Assembly (NCBI RefSeq): GCF_000023705.1 | Contig: NC_012968.1 | Span: 2,108,001-2,172,000 of the forward strand | Direction of reading: 5' to 3' | From: Methylotenera mobilis JLW8 | Lineage (GTDB): Bacteria > Pseudomonadota > Gammaproteobacteria > Burkholderiales > Methylophilaceae | DNA length: 64,000 bases | In this document: one piece after another, positions 1 to 10,749 of the stretch | Position numbering within the stretch: position 1 is the stretch's first letter | Layout of the letters: the number at the start of each line of letters is the position of its first letter | Notes under the pieces: generated by a model | The model's input: only the letters and a program-made list of their open reading frames with translations | Database searches by the model: none | Told to the model about the DNA's origin: nothing | Translations under genes and position numbers: made by a program

Positions 1-485
1 ACCAAGATTGAACCTTTGACTTGCCAAGGAATATTGAACGAGACCGCCGCCACCCGTGCATGTTCATTCTTCACATCTTCTGCGGTATGCACGATGCCAT
101 AACGCCACAACACGTCCTTAATGCGCTGTGCAATACCAAGCTCGCGTTCAAACTTAAAAACCTGCGGCGCTTTGTAAAAATAGAACAATGAAACATGGCT
201 AATCTCATCCGAGAATGTCTCATTACTCAAGAGTCTATAGCGATATTCAGCAAAAGGCTCGGTCACTCTCAATCCAGATAAATCTCCGATACTAGGTAAT
301 GAAATCACATGAGCAAACTCAGGCTCAATCACCCTGATTAACTCAGAGAACTCACGCCAATAATTGAATACTTCTTTCAGTTTTGCATTGCGTAAAGCGA
401 GCGAATCAGCACTTAGTTTGCTTTGATTACTTTTCTCTTCCTGCGCTTGCTGCGCCTGAAGCTTCATCTGTCCTAACAAACTCAT
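1..485 (-). CDS. Unknown protein, C-terminus cut by window edge
   Basis: An open frame runs from an ATG at 485 down to the left edge without a stop, so only the first ~161 residues are visible. The N-terminus (MSLLGQMKLQAQQAQEEKSN) is rich in Gln, Lys and Glu and could form a short coiled coil. The rest is mixed, with conserved-looking stretches such as NYWREFSELIRVIEPEF and IKDVLWRYGIVHTAEDVKNE. There is no signal peptide or membrane segment. A weak purine-rich site (AGGTAGG) precedes the ATG. I do not recognise the family. It runs in the same direction as leuA, 79 bp beyond the end of leuA, and could be read from the same transcript. Confidence 0.6.
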   Translation of the reverse strand, partial: MSLLGQMKLQAQQAQEEKSNQSKLSADSLALRNAKLKEVFNYWREFSELIRVIEPEFAHVISLPSIGDLSGLRVTEPFAEYRYRLLSNETFSDEISHVSLFYFYKAPQVFKFERELGIAQRIKDVLWRYGIVHTAEDVKNEHARVAAVSFNIPWQVKGSIL

Positions 486-564
486 TGATTCGCCCGACCT
501 ACCTTTGTATTCATCTGGCTTATGTACTCACCAGATTAGTTTCAACAACACATCCCCACAAACA

Positions 565-2103
565 CTACACTTGAGGGTGTGCACGCTCTAATTTGCTGTG
601 CAGTTTATTCAAACCATTTAAATAAGCTTTAGCAGAGGCCACTACGATATCCGTGTCCGCGCCTTGTCCATTCACAATACGGCCACCTTTAGAAAGACGC
701 ACTGTCACTTCGCCTTGCGCATCAGTACCACTGGTAATGTTATTGACTGAGTAAAGTAACAATTCAGCACCACTATTAACAATGCGCTCAATCGCTTTGA
801 ATGAAGCATCTACCGGACCACCGCCATCGGCTTCCGCTTTTTTCTCGCTGCCGTTATCACTCACTGTAATCAAGGCATGCGGCACTTCACCGGTTTGTGA
901 TGCTACTTGCAAATACACCAACTTATAATTTTCGCTGGCCTCAGACACAAACTCATCGCTCACCAAAGCATGCAAGTCTTCATCAAAGATTTCAGATTTC
1001 TTATCAGCCAAGTCTTTAAAGCGCGCAAAAGCGGCGTTTAATAAATCCTCAGTTTCAAGCTCGATACCCAACTCCTTCAAGCGGGTTCTAAATGCATTGC
1101 GGCCGGACAATTTGCCCAAAGTTAATTTATTGGCGTTCCAACCCACATCTTCAGCACGCATAATTTCATAAGTTTCGCGATGCTTCAACACACCATCTTG
1201 GTGTATGCCTGACTCATGCGCGAACGCATTGGCGCCGACAATCGCCTTGTTAGGCTGCACTGGGTAACCGGTAATTGAAGATACCAATTTACTGGTTGGC
1301 ACGATTTGCGTCGCATCAATCGTGGTGGTTAAGTTAAAAATATCACCACGGGTTTTCACCGCCATCACCACCTCTTCCAAGCTGGCATTACCTGCACGTT
1401 CGCCCAAACCATTAATCGTACACTCAACCTGACGCGCGCCACCCATCACTGCAGCTAATGAGTTTGCCACCGCCATGCCAAGGTCATTATGGCAATGTGT
1501 TGACCACACCACCTTATTACTATTAGGCACACGTGCAATCAACTCACGCATACGCTCACCCCATGCCGCTGGGATAGAGTAGCCTACGGTATCCGGCACA
1601 TTAATAGTTTTAGCACCTGCCTGAATCACCGCATCAAAGACTCGAATCAAAAAGTCCATATCTGAGCGCACCGCATCTTCGGCAGAGAACTCAACGTCAT
1701 CGGTATATTCCAATGCCCATTTCACCGCCTGCACTGCGCGCTCCACCACCTGATCTTCTGTCATACGGAGTTTGTTCTCCATATGAATTTTGCTAGTGGC
1801 GATAAATGTGTGAATACGCCCTTTAGCTGCCGGCTTAATTGCCTCACCCGCACGACGCACGTCGTTCTCGCTGGCACGCGCTAACGAGCAAACGGTAGAG
1901 TTTTTAATAATTTTTGCAATTTCATGAATCGCATCAAAATCACCAGGACTCGCTGCCGCAAAACCCGCTTCAATCACGTTCACGCCCAATTTCTCAAGCT
2001 GGCGTGCAATGCGAATTTTTTCTTCTTTTGTCATCGCTGCGCCTGGGCTTTGCTCGCCATCACGCAATGTCGTATCAAAAATAATAATTTGGTCTTGTTT
2101 CAT
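565..2103 (-). CDS. leuA: 2-isopropylmalate synthase
   Basis: Condenses acetyl-CoA with 2-ketoisovalerate, the first committed step of leucine synthesis, in the cytoplasm. The N-terminal TIM-barrel begins with the family signature [12 protein letters not shown] (residues 10-21). The metal-binding HCHNDLGMA motif (His203 and His205) lies where it should. Residues ~390-512 form the LeuA dimer domain that binds leucine for feedback inhibition. The length of 512 aa is normal for the bacterial long form. The ATG is preceded by AAGG at proper spacing. A leucine-rich leader ORF with competing hairpins lies upstream (2154-2341), suggesting attenuation control. pssA lies upstream in the same direction, an order common in betaproteobacteria, where ilvBHC often precedes. 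Confidence 0.97.
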   Translation of the reverse strand: MKQDQIIIFDTTLRDGEQSPGAAMTKEEKIRIARQLEKLGVNVIEAGFAAASPGDFDAIHEIAKIIKNSTVCSLARASENDVRRAGEAIKPAAKGRIHTFIATSKIHMENKLRMTEDQVVERAVQAVKWALEYTDDVEFSAEDAVRSDMDFLIRVFDAVIQAGAKTINVPDTVGYSIPAAWGERMRELIARVPNSNKVVWSTHCHNDLGMAVANSLAAVMGGARQVECTINGLGERAGNASLEEVVMAVKTRGDIFNLTTTIDATQIVPTSKLVSSITGYPVQPNKAIVGANAFAHESGIHQDGVLKHRETYEIMRAEDVGWNANKLTLGKLSGRNAFRTRLKELGIELETEDLLNAAFARFKDLADKKSEIFDEDLHALVSDEFVSEASENYKLVYLQVASQTGEVPHALITVSDNGSEKKAEADGGGPVDASFKAIERIVNSGAELLLYSVNNITSGTDAQGEVTVRLSKGGRIVNGQGADTDIVVASAKAYLNGLNKLHSKLERAHPQV

Positions 2104-2153
2104 GATAATTACCTTAAGTTTTTATTTTGTTTGAGCCCGTCACGATAACGCAA

Positions 2154-2242
2154 CAGACTGCTTGCTGGCATCTCATGCAAACAATGGATGCGCGTATGTA
2201 ATACTTGAATTGGGGGTATGTTTAGTCTGCGCACTAGCGCAG
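2154..2242 (-). promoter_or_regulatory. Competing hairpins in the leuA leader
   Basis: On the leuA strand, CTGCGC (2237-2242) pairs with GCGCAG (2227-2232) around the leader stop codon. The overlapping segment CAGACT (2224-2229) is perfectly complementary to AGTCTG (2154-2159) further downstream. The two pairings share bases 2227-2229 and cannot form together, the layout of an attenuator. There is no U-run after either stem, so control would have to be Rho-dependent or translational. Confidence 0.4.
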
Positions 2243-2341
2243 AAAGCTAAGAAGGCGTAGAGCAGATAATTTGCGTAGCAAATCGGCACTGGCATGTTGA
2301 TGCAGTGCATATTGAGTAAATGTAATATTTAAATTAAACAT
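2234..2341 (-). CDS. Putative leucine-rich leader peptide of leuA (35 aa)
   Basis: A short ATG-to-TAG frame ends 130 bp before leuA. It encodes a 35-residue peptide whose second half is LLRKLSALRLLSFLR. Nine of 35 residues are leucine, seven of them in the last 15. The stop codon lies in the loop of a perfect 6-bp hairpin (CTGCGC, loop, GCGCAG), as expected if ribosome position on the leucine codons controls folding. No strong ribosome binding site precedes the ATG. Leader peptides rich in the end-product amino acid are known for leu operons of enterobacteria; its role here is inferred from composition and position. Confidence 0.5.
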   Translation of the reverse strand: MFNLNITFTQYALHQHASADLLRKLSALRLLSFLR

Positions 2342-2469
2342 AGTACTAGCAATATAATGTTTTTTAATTGGTTTCGCAAGTGCTTAAGTATTTGAATTTA
2401 TTTATCATGATGATGAGTAAATCTTAACCAAGACCACCCATTACTTAAGCACTTGAAGTTGGCTACGAC

Positions 2470-3261
2470 TTATCTGGTAATAAACTTCCCACGCAGCCAC
2501 ATCACATATCCTGACAGCGCATAAATCGTCATAATCAAAAACAATACTTCTGGCGGACTATAAGAGATCAGTACAAAGCCCAACACGATGCCCAGAATAA
2601 CAAAAAACGGCACGCTCGCTTTTAGATTGATATCCTTGCCGCTGTAATAACGTAAGTCGCTTACCATAGAGGCACCAGCAAACACCGTAATGCACCATGC
2701 CATCCATTTCATTTGCAGCACGCCAAAAAATACGTCGCGGCCATTCACTCCGTATTCATAAGACACCCACACAAAACCAGCCAGTAAAGCTGCAGCCGCC
2801 GGGCTAGGCAACCCCTGGAAATAACGCTTATCTTGGTTTACGTCATCCAACTTGGTGTTAAAGCGCGCCAAACGCAATGCCGCACAAGCGCAGTAAATAA
2901 ACGCGGCAATCCAACCCAGCTTACCTAAAGGTTTAAGCGCCCAAACATATAAAATAAGCGCAGGTGCAACACCGAACGACACCATATCGGATAAGCTATC
3001 GTACTCCGCACCAAACGCACTTTGCGTATTGGTCATGCGTGCAACACGGCCATCCAAACCATCCATCACCATTGCAATAAAAATCGCAACGGCAGACTGC
3101 TCAAAGTTGCTGTTCATCGCCTGCACGATTGCGTAAAAACCGGCAAACAAAGCTGCTGAAGTAAATAAATTAGGAAGTAGATAAATGCCACGCTCACGTA
3201 ACGACGGCGCGTCAGAATTACGGCGAAATGTTTTTTGTTTAGATTCAATCATGTTTTGCAT
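2470..3261 (-). CDS. pssA: CDP-diacylglycerol-serine O-phosphatidyltransferase
   Basis: Makes phosphatidylserine from CDP-diacylglycerol and serine in the inner membrane, the precursor of phosphatidylethanolamine. The CDP-alcohol phosphotransferase motif is intact: DGLDGRVAR, then after a short gap G-x3-D-x3-D within FGAEYDSLSD. Several hydrophobic segments follow to the C-terminus. The frame is open up to 3342, but the extra N-terminal residues look unlike the family. AAAGG sits just ahead of a pair of ATG codons (3264 and 3261), with a third at 3252; I chose 3261. It lies upstream of leuA, separated by the 366-bp leader region. Confidence 0.93.
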   Translation of the reverse strand: MQNMIESKQKTFRRNSDAPSLRERGIYLLPNLFTSAALFAGFYAIVQAMNSNFEQSAVAIFIAMVMDGLDGRVARMTNTQSAFGAEYDSLSDMVSFGVAPALILYVWALKPLGKLGWIAAFIYCACAALRLARFNTKLDDVNQDKRYFQGLPSPAAAALLAGFVWVSYEYGVNGRDVFFGVLQMKWMAWCITVFAGASMVSDLRYYSGKDINLKASVPFFVILGIVLGFVLISYSPPEVLFLIMTIYALSGYVMWLRGKFITR

Positions 3262-3409
3262 CATACCTTTATATATGATCATTTTTAAATTTTGCTTAGT
3301 ATAACAAAGCCTGTTGCGATACTCGCAATCAAATTTCAACACAGATAGCTTTAAATTACTTAAAGCACAGCCGTTTAATCTTTACGCTAACACCAAACTA
3401 TCCGACAAA

Positions 3410-3432
3410 ACAAAGCCGGCAAGTAGCCGGCT
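3410..3432 (-). terminator. Terminator after the OmpA-like lipoprotein gene
   Basis: A 7-bp perfect stem (AGCCGGC/GCCGGCT, loop of five) is followed on the minus strand by TTTGTTTTG, giving a plausible intrinsic terminator ~55 bp past the stop at 3486. Confidence 0.65.
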
Positions 3433-3485
3433 CTGCTGTTACTTTCTCGTGCTCACTTCACTAGCAAGCCAACCATAATACTAAG

Positions 3486-4139
3486 CTACTGCCCAGCTGG
3501 CTCTGCGACAAAAATTTCCACACGGCGATTTTTTGCGCGATTTGCAGCGGTATCATTTGCCACCAAAGGCTCACGAGCGCCCCTACCTTCAATCGTGATG
3601 CGGCTATGTTGCACGCCGCGTGCAACTACATAATCACGCACACTCGCAGCACGATTGACAGATAGCGGGTTGTTAACAGCATCGCTACCGGTATTATCCG
3701 TGTGCCCGATGACAGTAACATTACTTGCCGGATTATTGACTAAACTAGTCGCAAAGGTATCGAGCACAGCCCTGAAATTTGCCTTAATGTCAGCACGACC
3801 CACGTCAAAAGAAATATCACTAGGAATATCCAGTTTCAGGCGATTATCTGCAGTCTGCGTCACGCCCACACCCGTACCAGCGGTCGCTTCTTCCATCTGC
3901 CGTTTTTGCTCTTCCTGACGTTTAGTCCAGACGTTACCGGCAACAGCACCGGCTGCTGCACCTACCGCAGCACCAATCGCAGCACCCTTGCCTTTACCTG
4001 CAATCGCACCAACCACTGCACCGGCACCAGCGCCAATCGCAGCACCTTTAGCCGTGCCTTTCTGCGTTTCCGTCATATTGGCGCAACCTCCAAGCACCAA
4101 CGCCAGCACCACCGAGCTTACAACCATTGTATTTTTCAT
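3486..4139 (-). CDS. OmpA-family lipoprotein with glycine-zipper region
   Basis: Predicted outer-membrane lipoprotein that anchors the envelope to peptidoglycan. It has a lipoprotein signal with lipobox LGGC. Next comes a glycine zipper of repeated GAAIGAGAGAVVG-like units (~residues 30-70), which probably inserts in or spans membrane. The C-terminal ~110 residues are an OmpA domain with the peptidoglycan-binding pattern (GHTDNTGSDAVN, then NRAKNRRVEIFV). The architecture resembles YiaD/PAL-like proteins. Two adjacent ATGs exist; AGGAGG is 5 nt before the second (4139), which I prefer. It is a single gene with its own terminator. Confidence 0.9.
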   Translation of the reverse strand: MKNTMVVSSVVLALVLGGCANMTETQKGTAKGAAIGAGAGAVVGAIAGKGKGAAIGAAVGAAAGAVAGNVWTKRQEEQKRQMEEATAGTGVGVTQTADNRLKLDIPSDISFDVGRADIKANFRAVLDTFATSLVNNPASNVTVIGHTDNTGSDAVNNPLSVNRAASVRDYVVARGVQHSRITIEGRGAREPLVANDTAANRAKNRRVEIFVAEPAGQ

Positions 4140-4196
4140 CATATCCTCCTGAGTTCATAATAATGCTTACCATTGGAGTACAGTCGTCCCAAATAG

Positions 4197-5411
<1,215 letters not shown>

Positions 5412-5522
5412 ATCAACTGACCGGCAATTTGTAGCATCTACAATCAGAGATAGTATGTGCTAGAATTAAAGGCTAATTTTTAGATCATTTTGTAAGTTTT
5501 TATTAATAGAGAGTTATATATC

Positions 5523-5837
5523 GTGTTTATTTCAAATGCTTATGCTGCAACAGCGCCAGCAACAGATTTCACTAGCTTCTTACCGCTAATCGTTATCTTT
5601 TTACTGTTCTTCTTTATGATTATTCGTCCACAGATGAAACAAGCTAAAGAGCAACGTAACATGATTGCCGCCCTGCAAAAAGGTGATGAAGTAGTCACTA
5701 CTGGCGGCATTGTGGGCAAAGTAACTAAAGTTACCGATGCATTTGTTACTCTTGAAATTGCAACCAATACTGAAATTAACGTTCAGAAACATGCAATTCA
5801 AAGCGCATTGCCAAAAGGTACGATTAAAAGCATCTAA
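5523..5837 (+). CDS. yajC: Preprotein translocase subunit YajC
   Basis: Small inner-membrane partner of SecD and SecF in the accessory Sec complex. The 104-aa protein starts MFISNAYA, typical of betaproteobacterial YajC, from a GTG codon. One transmembrane helix follows (~residues 18-38, LPLIVIFLLFFFMIIRP) and then the cytosolic domain with GDEVVTTGGIVGKV. Position between tgt and secD supports the call. Confidence 0.96.
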   Translation: MFISNAYAATAPATDFTSFLPLIVIFLLFFFMIIRPQMKQAKEQRNMIAALQKGDEVVTTGGIVGKVTKVTDAFVTLEIATNTEINVQKHAIQSALPKGTIKSI

Positions 5838-5839
5838 TC

Positions 5840-5860
5840 CTTAGGGGCTTAACCCCTAAG
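5840..5860 (+). other. Stem-loop between yajC and secD
   Basis: A perfect 8-bp inverted repeat (CTTAGGGG/CCCCTAAG, loop CTTAA) lies 2 bp after the yajC stop. No T-run follows, so it is more likely an RNA processing or stability element than a full terminator. It may lower secD expression relative to yajC. Confidence 0.4.
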
Positions 5861-5964
5861 TACCGTATTTAAAGTACCCTTTTAACGTACTATCTTAAAA
5901 ATTTAACTAAACATTTTGCACCACGCTGTTTAAATAACTGCAAACTGTTGACTAGAGTCTGACT

Positions 5965-7794
5965 ATGAACCGCTACCCGCTGTGGAAAAACATTTTTGTT
6001 GTCTTCATGATTCTGATGGGGCTGATTTATGCCATCCCCAATCTGTTTGGTGAATCACCTGCAATTCAAGTCACCCCTACCAAAAGCACCAGCAAGATTG
6101 ACCCTGCTTTACTGGCTCAGGTAGAACAGATTCTGCAAAAAGAAAAAATTGCATACGACGGCATTTACTTGGACGCGCGTGGTGTAAAAGCACGCTTCGC
6201 CAATACCGACACCCAAATCAAAGCCAAAGATTTGTTGCAAGCCAACTTAAGCAGCGACTATACCGTTGCCTTGAACTTGCTCTCACGCTCACCAGACTGG
6301 CTACGCAGCATAGGTGCCAAACCTATGTACCTAGGCCTAGACTTACGCGGCGGCGTGCACTTCTTGCTGCAAGTAGACATGAAAGCTGCTTTAGACAAAG
6401 CTGCAGAGCGCTTTGTAGGCGACTTTAGAACAGCCTTACGTAAAGAGCGCGTTTCATACGCTGGTGTAACACGTGAAGGACAAACCGTACAAATCCGCTT
6501 CACTAGTGCAGCAGAACTAGCTAAAGCAAGAAAAATTATCAGCAATCAATACCCAGATTTAACGCTTAAAGACAGCGCAAATGGCGAAGATATCGTACTG
6601 AGCGCTTCATTAAATGCGGTCGAACAAAAGCGTATTCAGGAATTCGCACTAAAACAAAATATTCAAACGCTACACAACCGAATCAACGAGCTAGGCGTTG
6701 CTGAACCGATTATTCAGCAACAAGGCATGGACCGCGTGGTGGTACAACTACCTGGCGTGCAGGATACCGCCAAAGCTAAGGAAATTTTAGGCCGCACCGC
6801 TACGCTTGAAATCCGCTTGGTCGATGAAGAAAAGTCTGACGCAATGACCTTGGAAAAAGCAGCGCAAGGCCAAGCTCCAATTGGCACCGATGCATTTAAA
6901 GACCGTGAAGGCCGCCCGATTCTCGTGAAAAAGAACGTGGTACTGACTGGTGATTACATCACGGATGCTGGCCCTGGCGTGAACGGTCAAACTGGGCAAT
7001 CAGTGGTTAACGTCACACTGGATGCTCGCGGCGCACGCGTATTCCAACAAGTCACACGTGAAAACGTGGGCAAACGCATGGCCATTTTGCTGATTGAAAA
7101 AGGCAACACTGAAGTGGTCACTGCACCAGTTATTAACGAAGAAATCGGTGGCGGCCGCGTACAGATTTCAGGCATGGCCAATACACAAGAAGCAACTGAT
7201 ATTTCCTTACTGTTACGTGCAGGCGCATTAGCTGCCCCTATGGATATTGTCGAAGAACGTACAGTAGGCCCAAGCATGGGTGAAGAAAACATCAAACGCG
7301 GTATGCACTCCACCTTATGGGGTTTTGCGGCAATTGCGGTGTTCATGATTGTTTACTACATGGTATTTGGTGGCATTTCTGTGCTAGCACTAGGTATTAA
7401 CCTGCTGCTGCTGGTCGCTGTATTGTCTATGCTACAGGCAACCTTAACCTTACCTGGTTTAGCAGCGGTAGCGCTGACACTGGGGATGGCGATTGACGCT
7501 AACGTGTTGGTCAATGAGCGTATCCGCGAAGAACTACGTAGCGGCAACACGCCACAAGCTTCTATCCATATCGGTTATGACCGCGCTTGGGATACGATTC
7601 TAGACTCCAACGTGACCACCATGATTGCAGGTATTGCCTTATTCCTCTTCGGCTCCGGCCCGGTTAAAGGCTTTGCGGTGGTGCACGTACTTGGCATCCT
7701 CACCTCTATGTTCAGTGCGGTGGTGGTTTCACGTGCGATTGTTAACTGGGTTTACGGTAGCCGTCGCAAAACAACACACCTTTCAATTGGTTAA
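5965..7794 (+). CDS. secD: Protein translocase subunit SecD
   Basis: Uses the proton-motive force to help draw exported proteins through SecYEG into the periplasm. Residue ~12 starts the first transmembrane helix. The conserved LGLDLRGGVHFLLQVD motif is at ~122-137, followed by the large periplasmic domain. The C-terminal five-helix bundle carries GMAIDANVLVNERIREE. The length of 609 aa is normal. It forms a unit with yajC upstream and secF 49 bp downstream. Confidence 0.98.
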   Translation: MNRYPLWKNIFVVFMILMGLIYAIPNLFGESPAIQVTPTKSTSKIDPALLAQVEQILQKEKIAYDGIYLDARGVKARFANTDTQIKAKDLLQANLSSDYTVALNLLSRSPDWLRSIGAKPMYLGLDLRGGVHFLLQVDMKAALDKAAERFVGDFRTALRKERVSYAGVTREGQTVQIRFTSAAELAKARKIISNQYPDLTLKDSANGEDIVLSASLNAVEQKRIQEFALKQNIQTLHNRINELGVAEPIIQQQGMDRVVVQLPGVQDTAKAKEILGRTATLEIRLVDEEKSDAMTLEKAAQGQAPIGTDAFKDREGRPILVKKNVVLTGDYITDAGPGVNGQTGQSVVNVTLDARGARVFQQVTRENVGKRMAILLIEKGNTEVVTAPVINEEIGGGRVQISGMANTQEATDISLLLRAGALAAPMDIVEERTVGPSMGEENIKRGMHSTLWGFAAIAVFMIVYYMVFGGISVLALGINLLLLVAVLSMLQATLTLPGLAAVALTLGMAIDANVLVNERIREELRSGNTPQASIHIGYDRAWDTILDSNVTTMIAGIALFLFGSGPVKGFAVVHVLGILTSMFSAVVVSRAIVNWVYGSRRKTTHLSIG

Positions 7795-7843
7795 GCGCTC
7801 CAGTTAATTTAGCGCCCACAGATAAAAATATAGAGTAAAAACT

Positions 7844-8809
7844 ATGGAATTTTTTAGAGTAAAACATGACATCCCTTTCATGAGCTATGGCCGTTTAACC
7901 ACCGCCATTTCCATGATTACTTTTGTACTTGCGATCGTGTTTCTTGCGACACGCGGTTTGAACTTCGGCGTCGACTTCACAGGCGGCACCATGATTGAAG
8001 TCAATTATCCGCACGCTGCGGATCTGACCAAGATCCGTACCACCATTGACAGTATCGGTTTAAAAGACGCAACCGTACAAAACTTTGGTACTAGCCGTGA
8101 CGTGTTGATTCGCTTACCAGTTAGAACAGGCCTGACCGGCGCCCAACTCTCAGACAAAGTATTAGGCTCACTGCATGCAGTAGATAGCTCAGTGCGTATG
8201 AGCCGTATTGAATTCGTCGGCCCGCAAGTCGGCACCGAACTGTATGAAAAAGGCTCACTGGCACTGCTATTAGTAATCGCGGGTATCGTGATTTATCTAG
8301 CAATGCGCTTTGAGTGGCGCTTTGCGGTGGCAGCTGTCATTGCGAATATGCATGACGTGATTATTATCTTAGGCTTTTTCGCCTTCTTCCAATGGGAGTT
8401 CAACCTGACCGTACTCGCCGCCGTGCTCGCAGTATTAGGTTACTCAGTGAACGAATCTGTCGTGGTGTTCGACCGAGTACGTGAAAACTTCCGTAAAATG
8501 CGTAAAGCCAGCGTGACTCAAGTGATTGATAATGCAATTACACGCACCATGTCACGTACCATTATCACTCACTTCTCTACACAGTTGATGGTGTTATCTA
8601 TGCTGTTATTTGGCGGCGAAGTGTTACATAACTTCGCACTAGCACTGACTATTGGTATTTTATTTGGTATTTACTCATCAGTACTGGTGGCTTGTCCAAT
8701 CGCCATGTGGTTAGGTGTTAACCGTGCCAACCTAATGAGTGATGTAGAAAAGAAAGACGGCGACAAGAAAGAAACACATCCAGAGCCAGACCCATCCGAG
8801 TTTGCCTAA
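7844..8809 (+). CDS. secF: Protein translocase subunit SecF
   Basis: Partner of SecD in the proton-driven accessory translocase. It has six predicted membrane helices with a periplasmic loop after the first. Signatures are GLNFGVDFTGGTMIEV (~residues 25-45) and the C-terminal VLGYSVNESVVVFDRVREN. The 321 aa include a short charged tail (KKDGDKKETHPEPD). It is the last gene of the tgt-yajC-secDF cluster. Confidence 0.98.
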   Translation: MEFFRVKHDIPFMSYGRLTTAISMITFVLAIVFLATRGLNFGVDFTGGTMIEVNYPHAADLTKIRTTIDSIGLKDATVQNFGTSRDVLIRLPVRTGLTGAQLSDKVLGSLHAVDSSVRMSRIEFVGPQVGTELYEKGSLALLLVIAGIVIYLAMRFEWRFAVAAVIANMHDVIIILGFFAFFQWEFNLTVLAAVLAVLGYSVNESVVVFDRVRENFRKMRKASVTQVIDNAITRTMSRTIITHFSTQLMVLSMLLFGGEVLHNFALALTIGILFGIYSSVLVACPIAMWLGVNRANLMSDVEKKDGDKKETHPEPDPSEFA

Positions 8810-8832
8810 AGCGCTTACTTAAAACCCACTCC

Positions 8833-8876
8833 GCGCTACAGCAACTGATAACCCAGCTTAAAAGTTACTGTAGCGC
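8833..8876 (+). other. Long stem-loop downstream of secF
   Basis: GCGCTACAG (8833-8841) pairs perfectly with CTGTAGCGC (8868-8876). After one mismatch the pairing continues with AACT/AGTT. No T-run follows. It lies 24 bp after secF and may stabilise the 3' end of the transcript or act as a weak terminator. The rest of the gap to 9017 shows nothing clear. Confidence 0.45.
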
Positions 8877-9017
8877 ATTGCGTTACACGCATCCTCCTGT
8901 TAGCAAGCCCCTCTGCAATTCCCTGCAACACGCTACGCCTCACCCAATATCACAGAACTTGCTACACGCCCCCATCGCGTATACACTATCCCTTCGTAGT
9001 AACCATCAAATCATACT

Positions 9018-10289
9018 TTGGACAACATACCCATTTCGTGGCAGCTTGGCGCGCTAGCCATTCTGCTTTTAATTTCAGGCTTTTTCTCCCTGGCTGAAAC
9101 CAGCTTGATGTCGGTTAACCGCTATCGCTTAAAACACTTAGCCAACCAGGGGCATCGCGGCGCACGACTCGCCACATTTCTACTGCTAAAAACAGACAAA
9201 CTGCTGGGCGTCATTTTACTTTGCAATAACTTTGCCAACGCAGCCTCTGCCACGCTGGTTACCATTATCGTCGTTGAGCTGTTTGGTGAAGGTGAATGGA
9301 CACTGATGTTTGGCACCATGACCGTGACCTTTGCGATTTTAGTATTCAGTGAAATCTCACCTAAAGTCATCGCGGCGGCATACCCAGAAAAGCTCGCATT
9401 CTTTGCCAGCTACATTCTGTATCCGCTGCTAAAAGCACTCTATCCAATCGTATGGTTTGTTAACCTGTTCGTCGTGGGCTTGTTGCGTATACTTAGAGTT
9501 AAAGTGAATTTTGATGCACAAGCACAATCACTCACCATGGACGAACTGCGTAGCATTGTGACCGACGCTGGCCACTTTATGCCCAAGAAGCACCGCACCA
9601 TATTGTTAAACCTGTTTGAGCTAGAGAAAATCACCGTAGATGATGTGATGACGGCGCATACCATGATTGAAAGCATCAACTTTGATGCGCCTCTAGAAGA
9701 TATCCTTAACCATATTACCAACACCCATCACACGCGCCTACCGGTGCGTCAGGGTGAGGCTGAAGAAATCATTGGCATTTTGCATGTGCGCAAAGTAATT
9801 AACCAATTACGTGAACACTACCAACGTGATGACTTTACTAAAGAAGACTTACTTGAAGTGATTGATGACTCTTACTTCATCCCATCTGGCACGCCACTAT
9901 TTACACAAATCCAGCAGTTCCAAGAAAACCATGAGCAGATTGCACTAGTGGTGGATGAATATGGCGAGTTAAAAGGTTTGGTCACGTTAGAAGACATTTT
10001 AGAAGAAGTAATCGGTGACTTTAATACGCAGCTACCATCCAGACTGGGCAACTACCTGCAAGATGAAGATGGCAGCTGGTTAGCAGATGGCACTAGCACA
10101 TTACGTGATCTCAATAAAAAACTGAATCTGGACCTACCGCTGGACGGCCCACGCACGCTCAACGGATTGATTCTTGAACACTTTGAAGACATCCCTGAGC
10201 CCAACACCAGTTTCAAAATTGGCCCGCATCGCCTGGAAATATTGCAGACCCAAGATAGAATTGTGAAAAGCGTCAAGATCTTCCCTTAG
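9018..10289 (+). CDS. CNNM/HlyC-CorC family transporter-associated protein
   Basis: Membrane protein of the CNNM family, proposed to take part in Mg2+ or other divalent-cation efflux. Residues 1-~190 form the DUF21 membrane domain with three to four helices (FFSLAETSLMSVNRYRLK is typical). Two CBS domains follow at ~200-320 (VDDVMTAHTMI; ALVVDEYGELKGLVTLEDIL), then a CorC_HlyC domain. The 423-aa length is normal. The start is a TTG giving MDNIPISWQ; no clear ribosome binding site is visible, but no other start keeps the first helix. Confidence 0.9.
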   Translation: MDNIPISWQLGALAILLLISGFFSLAETSLMSVNRYRLKHLANQGHRGARLATFLLLKTDKLLGVILLCNNFANAASATLVTIIVVELFGEGEWTLMFGTMTVTFAILVFSEISPKVIAAAYPEKLAFFASYILYPLLKALYPIVWFVNLFVVGLLRILRVKVNFDAQAQSLTMDELRSIVTDAGHFMPKKHRTILLNLFELEKITVDDVMTAHTMIESINFDAPLEDILNHITNTHHTRLPVRQGEAEEIIGILHVRKVINQLREHYQRDDFTKEDLLEVIDDSYFIPSGTPLFTQIQQFQENHEQIALVVDEYGELKGLVTLEDILEEVIGDFNTQLPSRLGNYLQDEDGSWLADGTSTLRDLNKKLNLDLPLDGPRTLNGLILEHFEDIPEPNTSFKIGPHRLEILQTQDRIVKSVKIFP

Positions 10290-10400
10290 CATTGCCCTAG
10301 CGCTAAGCAATTGAGATTGCCTGCTCACAATAATATCTGCGCAAGATACCCCAAATTACACTTGAATTTTTTTCAGTTTGGCTCAAAATAGACTCATACC

Positions 10401-10712
10401 ATGGCAAATAAACCGCACGAAAATGACATTGCACTTAAGCCTGAGGTTGCAAAACCAAAATTACCCCCCATGTTTAAAGTGCTACTGTTAAATGACGACT
10501 ACACCCCGATGGAGTTCGTTATTGAAGTCATTGAGCGTTTTTTTAATAAAAGCCGTGAACAAGCAACACAAATTATGCTCAAAGTACATACTGAGGGCGC
10601 TGGAATATGTGGTATTTACCCACAAGACATTGCAGAAACAAAGATGAATCAGGTAGTGAGTTACGCAAGGCAATCACAGCATCCATTGCAATGCATCGTT
10701 GAAATGGCATAA
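10401..10712 (+). CDS. clpS: ATP-dependent Clp protease adaptor ClpS
   Basis: Binds N-degron substrates (Leu, Phe, Tyr or Trp at the N-terminus) and hands them to ClpAP. The 103-aa protein carries the core [17 protein letters not shown], whose Asn and Asp contact the substrate amino group, and the second core motif [17 protein letters not shown]. The first ~20 residues are the flexible tail. It is followed by clpA after 37 bp, the usual arrangement. Confidence 0.97.
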   Translation: MANKPHENDIALKPEVAKPKLPPMFKVLLLNDDYTPMEFVIEVIERFFNKSREQATQIMLKVHTEGAGICGIYPQDIAETKMNQVVSYARQSQHPLQCIVEMA

Positions 10713-10749
10713 ATGTAGGCGAGATACATAAAGAAAGTTAGGTACCGAG

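Noticed and set aside
383-574. 63-codon plus-strand frame
   Set aside because: Lies mostly opposite the partial unknown gene at the left edge and has no ribosome binding site or recognisable protein.
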